Of a stretch of 64,000 bases of DNA, positions 29,136 to 39,038 are shown piece after piece. The DNA is from Janthinobacterium lividum (GTDB taxonomy: Bacteria > Pseudomonadota > Gammaproteobacteria > Burkholderiales > Burkholderiaceae_D): assembly GCF_023509035.1 (NCBI RefSeq), contig NZ_CP075583.1, forward strand, positions 496,001 to 560,000, given 5' to 3'. Under the pieces are notes generated by a model. It saw nothing but the letters and a program-made list of their open reading frames with translations, was not told the DNA's origin and made no database searches. The position numbers were made by a program, and so were the translations under genes. Each line of letters opens with the position of its first letter. The stretch's first letter is position 1.

Positions 29136-30299
29136 ATGAAACGTCTGCTGCATCCGCTCTCGCCCGCCACGGGCGCGGCCCCCTTTGAAGACTATATCGA
29201 CCCGACTTTTTCCGCTACCGTCATCGCCTGGCAAAAGCAGCATGGCCGCCACGCGCTGCCATGGCAAAACACGCGCGACGCCTACCTGATCTGGCTATCC
29301 GAAATCATGCTGCAGCAAACGCAGGTCACCGCCGTGCTCGGCTATTACGCGCGCTTCCTTGAACGCTTCCCCACCCTGCGCGACCTGGCAGCAGCCCCGG
29401 TGGAAGACGTGATGGCGCAGTGGAGCGGCCTTGGTTACTACACGCGGGCGCGCAACCTGCACAAATGCGCGCAGCGCGTGGTGGCCGAATACGACGGCGT
29501 CTTCCCCAGCGACCCGGCCCTGCTGGCCGACCTGCCCGGCATCGGCCGCTCGACGGCCGCCGCCATCTCCGCGTTTTCCAGCGGCACCCGCGCGGCCATC
29601 ATGGACGGCAACGTCAAGCGCGTCTTCGCACGCACATTCGGCATCGATGCCTATCCGGGCGAAAAACGGGTCGAGGAAGCCATGTGGCGCCGCGCCGAAG
29701 CGCTGCTGCCTGAATCGGGTATTGAAGCCTACACGCAGGGCCTGATGGACTTCGGCGCCACCCTGTGCACGCGCAGCAGCCCCGATTGCGGCCGCTGCCC
29801 GCTGCAGCCGCGCTGCGTGGCCTACGCCACCCAGCGGGTCAAAGACTTACCCGTGCGCAAACCGAAGAAAACCAGCCCGGAAAAACACGCCGTCATGCTG
29901 GTCATCATCGACGATGGCCAGGTGCTGCTGGAGCAGCGCCCGGGCTCGGGCATCTGGGGCGGCTTGCTTTCGCTGCCGGAACTCGATGGCCACGTGCTGG
30001 CCGGCGAAGACTCTCCGCGAGAGATAGACCAGCAAACGCTGGCGCGCGCCGTGGCGCCGTTCGGCGAGATCGAAACGCAGGAACGGCTGCTGCCCATCGT
30101 ACACGTGTTTACCCACTACAAACTGCACATCGTCCCCTGCCGCATCACCCTGGCACGCCGCCTGGCGCTGGCCGGGGAAGCAACGCACGTCTGGTACGAC
30201 GGCGCGAAAATCGCCGACGCGCCGCTGCCCGCGCCTATCAAGAAACTGCTGCTGGACCTGTTCGGCGATGCGCGTTCGGCGCAGCGCAGCATGTTCTAG
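29136..30299 (+). CDS. mutY: adenine DNA glycosylase MutY
   Basis: Excises adenine mispaired with 8-oxoguanine. 387 residues: catalytic region LSEIMLQQTQV, helix-hairpin-helix LPGIGRSTAAAISAF with the following Asp in MDGNVKRVF, the 4Fe-4S loop C-x6-C-x2-C-x5-C (CTRSSPDCGRCPLQPRC), and a C-terminal NUDIX-like lesion-recognition domain (VLLEQRPGSGIWGGLLSLPE). ATG at 29136 gives MKRLLHPLSP; the frame is open upstream but within the previous gene. Its TAG shares one base with the GTG start of ttrS, so the tetrathionate sensor gene may be read from the same message. Confidence 0.96.
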   Translation: MKRLLHPLSPATGAAPFEDYIDPTFSATVIAWQKQHGRHALPWQNTRDAYLIWLSEIMLQQTQVTAVLGYYARFLERFPTLRDLAAAPVEDVMAQWSGLGYYTRARNLHKCAQRVVAEYDGVFPSDPALLADLPGIGRSTAAAISAFSSGTRAAIMDGNVKRVFARTFGIDAYPGEKRVEEAMWRRAEALLPESGIEAYTQGLMDFGATLCTRSSPDCGRCPLQPRCVAYATQRVKDLPVRKPKKTSPEKHAVMLVIIDDGQVLLEQRPGSGIWGGLLSLPELDGHVLAGEDSPREIDQQTLARAVAPFGEIETQERLLPIVHVFTHYKLHIVPCRITLARRLALAGEATHVWYDGAKIADAPLPAPIKKLLLDLFGDARSAQRSMF

Positions 30300-32091
30300 T
30301 GCGGCGTTTTTTACTGTTCGCGCTGACGGCGCTGTGTTTGCACGGCGTTCAAGCGGCTGACGAGCTGCCAGAGGTACGCATCGGTGTACTGGCCTACAAG
30401 GGCGGCGACGCCGTGCAGCAGGACTGGTCGTACGTGACGCGCCACCTGCAGGCCAGCATCCCCGGCATCCGTTTCATCCTGGCCGACTACGACCAGGCTG
30501 GCCTGACGCGCGCCGTGCAGTCGCAAGCGGTCGCCTTTGCCATCACCAGCAGCGGCCACTACGTGACGCTCGAACACAGCGATGGCGCCAGCCGCATCGC
30601 CACCCTGGAATCGCCATGGACGGAGTCACCGCGCCAGGCCATCGGCTCGGCCATCGTCGTGCGCAGCGCATCGCCGCTGCACGACCTGGCCGACCTGGCG
30701 GGCAAGAACGTGATGGCCGTGGCGCCCGACGCGTTTGGCGGCTACCAGATCGCCGCGCGTGAACTGCTGGAAGCGGGCATCGATCCCACGCATGATTTTG
30801 CCAGCCTGCGCTACAGCGGCTTTCCCTCGCAGCAGATCATCGACGCCGTGCGTGCGGGGCACATGGATGCGGGCATCGTGCGTACCTGCCTGCTGGAACA
30901 GATGGTGGCGCGCGGCGAAGTGCGCGCCGAGGAACTGCGCGTGATCACCACGCGCCCGATTCCCGGCTTTCGCTGCGCCAGCTCGTCGCGGCTGTATCCG
31001 GACTGGCCCTTCGTGGCCCTGCGCCAGACGCCGCCCGCACTGGCAAAAAAGTGGCGCAAGCCCTGCTGGCCATGCCGCGTACCGATAAAGGCTATAGCTG
31101 GACGGTGCCCAGCGATTACCAGATCGTCGATGAGTTGTTCCGCGAATTGCGCATCGGCCCCTACGCCTATTTGAACAAGCTGACGTTCGAGACGGCGCTG
31201 CGCCGCTACTGGGGCTGGATGCTGCTGGTACTGGCCTTGCTCGTGGCCTGGGCCGTGCACACGGTGCGCGTGGAATACCTGGTCAGTCGGCGCACGGAGC
31301 AGTTGCGCGCCGCCCAGCACCAGCAGCGCGCGCTGGAAGAACAGGCGCGCCAGCGCCAGGCCACGCTCGATCACACGGCGCGCCTGGCGATTCTGGGCGA
31401 GATGGCCAGCGCCATCGCGCACGAATTGAACCAGCCGCTGGCCGTCATCGGCAATTTCGCGCGCGGCATGGCGCGCCGCATCACGGCGGGCCGGCTCGAC
31501 GCGGCGCCCCTGCTCGATGGCGCACAGGAAATCGCCACGCAAAGCGAACGCGCGGGCGCCATCATCCGTCACATCCGCGCGATGGCGCAAAAGCGTCCCG
31601 CGCACAGCACGGCCTTCGCCCTGGCAGACGCCGTGGAGCAAGCGGTATCGCTGTTCCGCGCGGCCCATCCGCAAGCGAAGATCGACTGGCGCCACGACCG
31701 CGCCAGTCTTGAGGCGCGCGTGCTGGCCGACCCGCAGCAAGTGCAGCAGGTGCTGCTCAATCTGCTCAAGAATGCGCTCGATGCGCAGGTGGAAAACGAC
31801 AATCCGCAGCATGCCATCGGCGTGCTGCTGCACCGGGAAAACGGCGCCTGCACGGTGGCCGTGCGCGACGCCGGCTGCGGCCTGGAGGCGGCGCAGATGG
31901 CGCGCCTGTTCGAGCCTTTCTTTACCACCAAGGCCGAAGGCCTGGGCCTGGGCATGTCGCTCAGCAAAAGCATCATCGAATCGTTCGGCGGCAGCCTGTC
32001 GGCGCACGCCAACGCTGATGCGCCGGGCTTGACGGTCTGGTTCCGCCTGCCCGAAGATAGCGGCATGGACGCAAACAAGGAAACACCATGA
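30299..32091 (+). CDS. ttrS: tetrathionate sensor histidine kinase TtrS (frameshifted here)
   Basis: Membrane sensor for tetrathionate. GTG at 30299 begins a signal peptide (RRFLLFALTALCLHGVQA), followed by a PhnD-like periplasmic binding domain (RIGVLAYKGGDAVQQDW), a transmembrane helix (WGWMLLVLALLVAWAVHTV), HisKA with the phosphoacceptor in ASAIAHELNQPLA, and HATPase (NLLKNALDAQ, GLGMSLSKSIIESFGG). The reading frame breaks at the A run 31045-31050: GCA AAA AAG must shift -1 to read GTG GCG CAA (KKVAQALLAMP). About 597 residues when joined. Overlaps ttrR by ATGA. Identity rests on the PhnD-HisKA layout plus the adjacent ttrBCA. Confidence 0.88.
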
Positions 32092-32711
32092 ATGAAAGCG
32101 ATGCCATCATTTTTGTCGTCGACGACGATGCCGCCATGCGCCGCTCGCTGGCCTATCTGTTCGATTCGGCCGGCTGGCAAGTGGAGACGTTTGAATCGGC
32201 GCGCGATTTCCTGCAGCGCTATGAGGGCCATGCGCCCGGCTGTTTGCTGCTCGACGTGCGCATGCCCTTGATGAGCGGACTGGAATTGCAACAGGATTTG
32301 AATAATAAGAGCGGGCACGCCATATCTCTGCCCGTGATTTTCCTCAGCGGACACGGCGACCTGGCCATGGCAGTGCAGACGATGAAGGCAGGCGCCTGCG
32401 ATTTTTTGGAAAAGCCGTGCAAGGACCAGGTATTGCTGGACGCCGTCAGCCGGGCCGTGGCCCGCAGCGTGGAAGAAAGCCGCAGCGCCGCCAGCGCGAA
32501 TACGGCGCAAACGGCGCTGGCCAGGCTCACCGCGCGCGAGCGCGAAGTGGCACTGCTGATGGCCGAAGGCAAAGCCTCGAAAGTCATCGCGCGCGAGCTG
32601 GGCATCAGCGACAAGACGGTGCAGGTGCATCGCCATAATACGATGGAAAAACTGGGCCTGCATTCAGCAGCCGAGGTGGCCCGGCTGCTGATGGCCAGCG
32701 GGGAGATTTAA
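32088..32711 (+). CDS. ttrR: tetrathionate response regulator TtrR (FixJ/NarL-like)
   Basis: 207 residues. Receiver domain with acidic pocket VDDD near residue 10, phosphoacceptor Asp in LLLDVRMPLMSGLEL (about residue 56), and Lys in FLEKPCK. LuxR-type helix-turn-helix at the C-terminus (LTAREREVALLMAEGKASKV, LGISDKTVQVHRHNTMEKLG). It should activate ttrBCA when TtrS is stimulated. Start overlaps ttrS; its TAA overlaps the ttrA stop on the other strand (32708-32711), so the two transcripts converge with almost no gap. Confidence 0.93.
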   Translation: MNESDAIIFVVDDDAAMRRSLAYLFDSAGWQVETFESARDFLQRYEGHAPGCLLLDVRMPLMSGLELQQDLNNKSGHAISLPVIFLSGHGDLAMAVQTMKAGACDFLEKPCKDQVLLDAVSRAVARSVEESRSAASANTAQTALARLTAREREVALLMAEGKASKVIARELGISDKTVQVHRHNTMEKLGLHSAAEVARLLMASGEI

Positions 32712-35700
32712 GCCCGCACGATACGCGCCGGCAGTCCTTGCCGCACCGACGTGCCCGAGACGGGATCGACAAACACGTTCTTGTCGCCGCGGCTCGGATC
32801 CGTCAGTCCCAGGTCGTTCAGGTTGATGCCCGCGCCGATGGCCGGTTCATCGGGCTGGCGCACTTTGCCGATGCGGTGGGCGCGCGCGCCGTGCTCCTTG
32901 TGGCCGAAACCGTGTTCGATGGCGATCACGCCCCGCTGCACGCCATGGCGCAGCAGCACCGTGGCCCTGGCCCTGCCGCCCGGCGTTTCCAGATAAATGG
33001 CATCGCCATTTTCCAGCTTCAACCGCGCCGCATCGTCAGGATGCACGGCGACGGGATTGTCAGGATGGATGCCGCGCAAGCGCCGCGCGCCGATGCTGTA
33101 CGAGTTCTGCAGCGCCGATTTAAAACTGATCAACTCGAACGGCCATTCGCTGGCCGGGTAGGTTTTGCGCACGGGCGTGCCGTCGGCAAACGCCGCCACT
33201 CTCCAGGCGGGCGTACCGGGGAAACGCTTGCCGCTCAAGCTGTTCTTGCTCACGCCCAGGCCCTCGTTGTACAGCATCATCGGCTTCAGATAGCGGTGCG
33301 TGGACCAGTCCTGCGGATACGGCGTCTCGTCGGCCACCGGTGCAGGAGCCACGGGTACCTTGGGATTTGCCGGCGGCGGCAGGCGCAGGCCGAACATCTC
33401 GCCATAGCTCTGGTAGCGCCCTCCCCGCGCCAGCATGAAGGCCACCTTGCGCCACTCTTCCGCCTTCAGGGTGCGTTCCAGTTCGGGGCGGATGCGCGCC
33501 ACGCCAGACAGGGCGATATCGTCATCGCTGGCGTCAGGCACGGACGTTTTCCCTTGCCAGGCGATGTTGGCGCCGCCGCGCAGATACCAGTCTTCCGCGC
33601 GCAGCAAGGGGAAGCGCTGGCCATCCATGTCCTGCAAGGCTTCCGGGCCGAAGCCGGGCAAGGCCATCGTTTTTGCCAGCGCGATGAAGAACGATTCCAT
33701 GCAGATGGTCTGGCCGTCCGGCGTCTTTTGCACGCGCGGCTCGACCACGGGCCAGCGCGCCGTGCTCATTTTGACAGGCATGCCGCCCCAGGCGCCGGCC
33801 CAGCCCCAGCTTTCATACAGCAAGGTATCGGGCAGCAGGTAGTCGGCAAACGCCGAACTTTCATTGATGAAGGGGTCGATGGCGACGATCAGGGGAATCT
33901 TCTTCGGATCGGCCAGCTCCTTGCCGATCTGCGCGCGCAAGCCCGTGATGCCGTAGACAGGATTGCAGCTCCACAGTATCAGCGCCTTCAAGGTGTAGGG
34001 GTAGCCATTCATGGCGCTGGTGAGCCATTCGGTCGCCAGCGCGGGCGCGTTCGGATACCACGGCGCCCTGGCCGGATACGCCTTGCCCGCTTCTTTCTTC
34101 AGCTTGAATTCCGAGGTTTTTTCATAGGGCACATTGCGCCCGATCGGCATGCCGGCCGCCTTGATCTCGCCGTCGAAACTCTCGAGGTTATAGCGCGGAC
34201 CGGGTCCCGCATCCTTGAAACTGCCACCATTGACCAGAGTGCCGCCCTTGCGGTTCAAATTGCCGATCAGGGTATTGAGCATGACCAGCGCATACGCGTT
34301 ATAAAACCCCGCGCCCGACATCATGCCGCCATGCGCATTGACGGCTGCGCGTTTGCCGTGGTTGGTCAGTTCCTGCGCCAGGCCCTCGATGATGTCGCGC
34401 GCGATGCCGCAGGCGCTTGAATATTCATCCATGCTGTGGCGCTGTGCTTCCTCGTTCAGCATCGTCATGGCCGTCTTCAGGTGCAGCGGCGCGCCTCCCA
34501 CGTCCAGCGGGCCGTCGAAGAACAGCCGCGCCTCGCCCTTGGCGGCGTTGTGCGGCACGATCGCTTGCGTGACGGCGTCGATCACGCAAAATGCGTCGCC
34601 ATCCTTGTAGCGCTCCTCTTCCGCCAGTTCCACCGCGCCGATGTCCGACGCGCGCAGGTAGCGGCCGTCGCGCGGATGGCCCTTCTCGTTGATGATCAGG
34701 TGCGTGGCATTGCACCAGGCGGCCTCGCCCGCCGCTTCCGCCACCTTCAGATTCGGCTGCACGAGGAAGTTGCGGTCATAGCGTTCGTGCTCGATGATCC
34801 AGCGGATCATGGCCATGGCCAGCGCGCCATCCGTGCCCGGCTTGATCGGTACCCAGCGGCTGCGGTCTCCTGCGGCCAGGCTGTCCGCGTTCGTCAGCAC
34901 GGGGTCGACGACGACATAGCTGAATTCACGTTTGCCCGAGCGGGCCTTGGCGATCAGGGTGCCCTGGCGCTTGAACGGATTGCCCGCATTGCCGGGCGCC
35001 GTGCCGACGAAAATGCAGAATTCCGTATTTTCCAGGTCCACTTTCGCGTGCGGCATTTTCTTCATGTCGCCGAACATGGCGCCCGAGCCGCTGCGGTAGG
35101 CGCCGCCGCAATACGAGCCGTGGTTGACCAGGTTCAAACTGCCGTACGACTGCTTGAAAAAGCGCGTGCCGAACGCCAGGCGTCCATCGTCAGTGCTGCA
35201 CATCAGGCCCACCTGGTTGACTTGCGGACCCAGTTCGGGCTGCGCCGGATCGATCGGTTTTTCCAGCTCGCGCAAGGCGCGCAAGCCCTGTACGTGGCCT
35301 TCGCCAAACAGGTCGCCGCCTTCCGTCACTTCCTTGACCAACTGGTCGAAGGCGATCGGTTCCCACTGGCCGCCGCCGCGCGGTCCCACGCGCTTCATGG
35401 GCGCCAGCACACGGAACGGTGACTCCATCTGTTCCAGCACGCCATTGCCGCGGCCGCAAGCGGTGGAGCGCCCTTTCAAGCCCTTTTCCTGGAAGCGCGA
35501 GAGCGACACAAAGCTGTCGCGTATCGAGGTCTGGTAGGGCAGCGCCGGGTCGGCCGACAGGGGGCTGTACGGATTGCCCGCCACGCGCAACACCGTGCCG
35601 CTTTTTTTATCCAGGCGCACGCGCACGCCGCAAAACGTGGTGCAGCCCATGCACATGGTGTAGCTGACCTGCTGATCGGGATTGACCGTCAATTTCCCCG

Positions 35701-35917
35701 TCGCCGTGTCGACGGAAAACTCGGGTTGCAGGGAATTGCCGTGCAGTTTCTGCACAGGTTTATCGTTGCCCAGCGCATGGTCGACCATGCGGCCTGCCGT
35801 GGTGGAAAAACTGGCGGCAAACGCGGCCAGGCCGCCGCCGATGGCGCCGTAGCGCAGCAGCTTGCGGCGTTTTTCGTTTTCGTCTTCGGGGACGTCGTTA
35901 TGTACTTGATCGTTCAT
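32708..35917 (-). CDS. ttrA: tetrathionate reductase catalytic subunit TtrA
   Basis: Bis-MGD molybdoenzyme that reduces tetrathionate to thiosulfate on the periplasmic side. 1069 residues. The twin-arginine signal is RRKLLRYGAIGGG; the 4Fe-4S site is C-x2-C-x3-C (CMGCTTFC) with the fourth Cys in GRSTACGRG. Later parts fit the DMSO-reductase superfamily (NHGSYCGGAYRSGSGAMFGD, LILWSCNPVYG, the molydopterin-dinucleotide domain VAVHPDDAARLKLENGDA). ATG at 35917 has AAGGAG 6 bases upstream. The last gene of ttrBCA, 10 bases after ttrC. Needs TtrB for electrons and a chaperone not seen here. Confidence 0.93.
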   Translation of the reverse strand: MNDQVHNDVPEDENEKRRKLLRYGAIGGGLAAFAASFSTTAGRMVDHALGNDKPVQKLHGNSLQPEFSVDTATGKLTVNPDQQVSYTMCMGCTTFCGVRVRLDKKSGTVLRVAGNPYSPLSADPALPYQTSIRDSFVSLSRFQEKGLKGRSTACGRGNGVLEQMESPFRVLAPMKRVGPRGGGQWEPIAFDQLVKEVTEGGDLFGEGHVQGLRALRELEKPIDPAQPELGPQVNQVGLMCSTDDGRLAFGTRFFKQSYGSLNLVNHGSYCGGAYRSGSGAMFGDMKKMPHAKVDLENTEFCIFVGTAPGNAGNPFKRQGTLIAKARSGKREFSYVVVDPVLTNADSLAAGDRSRWVPIKPGTDGALAMAMIRWIIEHERYDRNFLVQPNLKVAEAAGEAAWCNATHLIINEKGHPRDGRYLRASDIGAVELAEEERYKDGDAFCVIDAVTQAIVPHNAAKGEARLFFDGPLDVGGAPLHLKTAMTMLNEEAQRHSMDEYSSACGIARDIIEGLAQELTNHGKRAAVNAHGGMMSGAGFYNAYALVMLNTLIGNLNRKGGTLVNGGSFKDAGPGPRYNLESFDGEIKAAGMPIGRNVPYEKTSEFKLKKEAGKAYPARAPWYPNAPALATEWLTSAMNGYPYTLKALILWSCNPVYGITGLRAQIGKELADPKKIPLIVAIDPFINESSAFADYLLPDTLLYESWGWAGAWGGMPVKMSTARWPVVEPRVQKTPDGQTICMESFFIALAKTMALPGFGPEALQDMDGQRFPLLRAEDWYLRGGANIAWQGKTSVPDASDDDIALSGVARIRPELERTLKAEEWRKVAFMLARGGRYQSYGEMFGLRLPPPANPKVPVAPAPVADETPYPQDWSTHRYLKPMMLYNEGLGVSKNSLSGKRFPGTPAWRVAAFADGTPVRKTYPASEWPFELISFKSALQNSYSIGARRLRGIHPDNPVAVHPDDAARLKLENGDAIYLETPGGRARATVLLRHGVQRGVIAIEHGFGHKEHGARAHRIGKVRQPDEPAIGAGINLNDLGLTDPSRGDKNVFVDPVSGTSVRQGLPARIVRA

Positions 35918-35927
35918 CTTTAACTCC

Positions 35928-37040
35928 TTAGTGCGTGGCCATGGCGGGACGGCTGCGTGCAGCGACGACGCGTCCGGTCCATGGCAAAAATTCCAGCATC
36001 AGCAACAGCAGCGCGATCCACAGGCCGGCCGTGCCGATGATTCCCATCAAGCCATCGTTCCCCATCGGCAGGTGGTAGTCGTACAGGCCCGCACCCGTTT
36101 TCGGGATCGTCTGGCCGCCGATAAAAATCGTCCAGCGCATCATCCAGGCGCTGTGCAGCGCGATCAGGCCATTGACCAGGCCACTCGCGGCGGGACGCCA
36201 GATGGCCAGGGCCATCGGCACGATGGACGACAGCACGGCCCAGACTGCGGTGAACTGCCATTGCGGCATGCCCGCCACCTGGGTAAAGGCCATGCTGTGG
36301 CTGGCGCTCACGCCGGAGAGACTGACGAACAGCCAGCCGCCGCCCAGTGCCAGCACCAGCGCCAGCGACAGGGCCAGCGCGCGGTTCAGCGACACTTCAA
36401 GGGCCTGGTCGCGGCCCGGCAGGAAGCGGTTGAACAGCAGCGCCAGGCCAACGGCCCCGACAAAGGCCGTGGCGGCAAATTGCGCCGGCAGGAAAGGCGT
36501 GAACCACAGGGGACGGGCGCGCACCACCATCACTTCCATGCCCGTGTACAGACCCACGACAAAGGCGGCGAGCAAGGTGAAGGCGGCGGCGACGCGGATC
36601 GCGCGCAGCGAAGCGGCGCCGCCGCGTCCCAGCAGGCGATAGGCGAAGGCCAAACGGTCCTGTCCCTGCCCCCGCGTGGCAAAGTCCACGCGCAACGCCA
36701 GCCACGCGTACAGCATCAAACAGCCCAGATACAGGGGAATGAAGAACGAGCCCCACGACATCCACGACTGCGGCTGGAAGTAAATATAGAAGTGGTAGAA
36801 GCGCCCCGGCCCGTGCAAGTCGGCCAGCAGCGCCACGGGCGCCGTCATGCCGCAGACGAGGGACGCCAGCAGCGCGATGCGCCCCAGGCGTTCATACGCC
36901 TTGCGGCCGAAGACGAAGTACGGCAAGGTCAGCATGAAGCTGCCGTAACTGAGGCCGATGAGGAAAAAATACTGCACCGCCCACGGCAGCCATGCCGCTT
37001 CGCGCGTGACGTTGAGAATTTCGGTGATGTGGCTGTCCAT
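35928..37040 (-). CDS. ttrC: tetrathionate reductase membrane subunit TtrC (NrfD-like)
   Basis: 370 residues, about nine transmembrane helices (AVQYFFLIGLSYGSFMLTLP near the start, then repeated hydrophobic blocks), matching the NrfD/PsrC family that oxidises quinol and passes electrons to the iron-sulfur subunit. ATG at 37040; 3 bases after ttrB stop and 10 before ttrA start, so one operon. Anchors the enzyme in the inner membrane. Confidence 0.92.
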   Translation of the reverse strand: MDSHITEILNVTREAAWLPWAVQYFFLIGLSYGSFMLTLPYFVFGRKAYERLGRIALLASLVCGMTAPVALLADLHGPGRFYHFYIYFQPQSWMSWGSFFIPLYLGCLMLYAWLALRVDFATRGQGQDRLAFAYRLLGRGGAASLRAIRVAAAFTLLAAFVVGLYTGMEVMVVRARPLWFTPFLPAQFAATAFVGAVGLALLFNRFLPGRDQALEVSLNRALALSLALVLALGGGWLFVSLSGVSASHSMAFTQVAGMPQWQFTAVWAVLSSIVPMALAIWRPAASGLVNGLIALHSAWMMRWTIFIGGQTIPKTGAGLYDYHLPMGNDGLMGIIGTAGLWIALLLLMLEFLPWTGRVVAARSRPAMATH

Positions 37041-37043
37041 GGT

Positions 37044-37754
37044 TTATTTCCCGTGTTTGCTCGGTTGCCAAAGAGTCGCTTCGCCCTCGACGTGGCCAGC
37101 GAAGCGCGTGTCCAGTCCCAGGTAGAACACGTGGGGCTGGGTACCCTGCTCGGGTTTCAGCACCTTCACCTTGTTCTCGGTGAGCAGCTGATGCACCATG
37201 CTTTCCGGATCATTCAGGTCGCCGAAGATGCGCGCGCCGCCCACGCAGGTTTCCACGCAGGCCGGCAGCAAACCTTCGTCAACCCGGTGCGCGCAGAACG
37301 TGCATTTATCGGCCTTGCCCGTCTCGTGGTTGATGAAGCGCGCGTCGTACGGGCAGGCCTGCACGCAGTAGGCGCAGCCCACGCAGCGGTCGCCATCGAC
37401 GACGACGACGCCGTCCTTGCGCTGGAAGGTGGCGCCCACGGGACAGACGGGTATGCAGGGAGGATTGGCGCAGTGGTTGCACAGGCGCGGCAGCATGTAA
37501 GTGCCGCAGCGGTTCTCTTCCTTGACTTCATAGGTCGAGACGACGGTGCGGAAGCTGTTTTCCGGCACGGCGTTTTCCATGATGCAGGAGACCGTGCAAG
37601 CCTGGCAGCCTATGCATTTCTGCACATCGACCACCATCGCCCAGCGCTGGCCGCCTTCGCCCTTGGTGGCAGCCTTGCCGGGCAGCGGCGCGAGGGCCGC
37701 TCCGATGGTGACGGCTGGCAAGGCGCGCAAGAAACTGCGGCGCGATTCAATCAT
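37044..37754 (-). CDS. ttrB: tetrathionate reductase iron-sulfur subunit TtrB
   Basis: About 236 residues. A twin-arginine signal (SRRSFLRALPAVTIG) and four ferredoxin-like cysteine clusters, including CIGCQACTVSC, CNHCANPPCIPVC, CVGCAYCVQAC and CTFCAHRV, carry four 4Fe-4S centres. It hands electrons from TtrC to TtrA. ATG at 37754 is preferred over 37781 because it places the Arg pair near the N-terminus and has AAGGAG 7 bases upstream. The 145 bases upstream hold three GGGG blocks (37824-37849), a possible TtrR site, but this is weak. Confidence 0.92.
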   Translation of the reverse strand: MIESRRSFLRALPAVTIGAALAPLPGKAATKGEGGQRWAMVVDVQKCIGCQACTVSCIMENAVPENSFRTVVSTYEVKEENRCGTYMLPRLCNHCANPPCIPVCPVGATFQRKDGVVVVDGDRCVGCAYCVQACPYDARFINHETGKADKCTFCAHRVDEGLLPACVETCVGGARIFGDLNDPESMVHQLLTENKVKVLKPEQGTQPHVFYLGLDTRFAGHVEGEATLWQPSKHGK

Positions 37755-37899
37755 GACACTCTCCTTGACTATGGGCGGCAAGCCCTTGTTGACTTGCTGC
37801 CATGATAGAAAAGAAAGTGCTACGGGGATATTGGGGTGATAGTGCGGGGACCTAGATGATCATGCCAATTGACAGGGGAAAGGAATAGGCGTAATGCGC

Positions 37900-39037
37900 T
37901 TACAGTTCGTCGAGCGAATACAGCCGGCGGTGCTCGCGGATCGCGTAGCGGTCCGTCATGCCCGCGATGTAGTCGGCGATCTTGCGCGCCTGCTGCGTGA
38001 CGTCGCCATCCTTGAGTTGATAGTCGGGCGGCAGCAGGGCCGGTTCGGCCATAAAGCTGTCGTACAGTTCGCGCACGATGCGGCTCGCTTTGACGCGCAT
38101 GCGGTTGACCTGGTAGTGGCGGTACAGGTTCGCCCTTAAAAAGCGTTTCAGGTCCGTCGCATCACGGCGCATGGCGTCCGAAAAACGGATCAACGGGGGA
38201 CTGGGCCCGCACTTCGCTGACGTCGCGCGGCGCGGCGTCAGCTATCAAGCTTGTCGACGTGACGATCAGATCGTCGGCCAGGGCCGTGATCAGGCGGCGC
38301 AGGGTTTCGTAGATGGCGCGCCGGCCCGACAAGCCAGGAAACGCCTGCTGCACGTCGCGCCACAGGCGGCCGAAGAACTCCACCTCTTCCAGCTGGGCGA
38401 TGGTGATCAGGCCGGAGCGCAGGCCGTCGTCAATATCGTGGCTGTTGTAGGCGATTTCATCGGCCAGGTTGGTCAGCTGCGCTTCCAGCGTCGGTTGCGT
38501 GCGGTCGATGAAGCGTTGGGCCACGGGACCCAGTTCGCGCGCATGCGCCAGCGAGCAGTGCTTCAATATGCCTTCGCGCGTCTCGAACATCAGGTTCAAG
38601 CCATCGAAGGCGCCGTAGTGCTCTTCCAAGGTGTCGACCACGCGCAGGCTTTGCAGGTTGTGCTCGAAGCCGCCGTGCTCCTGCATGCACTCATTGAGCA
38701 CGTCCTGGCCCACGTGGCCGAACGGCGTGTGGCCCAGGTCATGCGCGAGCGCGATGGCTTCGACCAGGTCTTCGTTCAGGCGCAGGTTGCGCGCGATGGA
38801 GCGGCCTACTTGCGCCACTTCCAGGCTGTGCGTCAGGCGCGTGCGGAACAGGTCTCCCTCGTGGTTGAGGAAAACCTGGGTCTTGTATTCGAGGCGGCGG
38901 AAGGCCGAGGAATGGATGATGCGGTCGCGGTCGCGCTGGAACTGGCTGCGCGAGGCGTGCGGCGCCTCGGCAAAGCGACGTCCCTGCCTCTGTGCCGAGT
39001 GAGCTGCGTAGGGAGCAAGGAAGTCTTCTGGCAGCAT
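37900..39037 (-). CDS. dgt: deoxyguanosinetriphosphate triphosphohydrolase-like protein (frameshifted here)
   Basis: HD-domain hydrolase that releases triphosphate from dGTP or related dNTPs. ATG at 39037 gives [14 protein letters not shown]; the metal site is [10 protein letters not shown] and [13 protein letters not shown]. The first frame runs to RAQSP, the second continues [20 protein letters not shown] to the end. One extra C in the coding run (plus strand 38195-38199) causes the break; four C restore [12 protein letters not shown]. About 379 residues when joined, normal for the short Dgt type. It lies 1 base past the aroB stop, the usual order aroK-aroB-dgt. Confidence 0.92.
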
Positions 39038-39038
39038 G

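Noticed and set aside
32738..37805. Long plus-strand open frames opposite ttrA and ttrC/ttrB
   Set aside because: Low-complexity, His/Gln/Arg-rich translations typical of antisense frames in GC-rich genes; the minus-strand proteins have full family motifs.
37824..37849. Three GGGG blocks before ttrB as a TtrR operator
   Set aside because: Spacing is irregular and there is no inverted symmetry; noted only in the ttrB entry.
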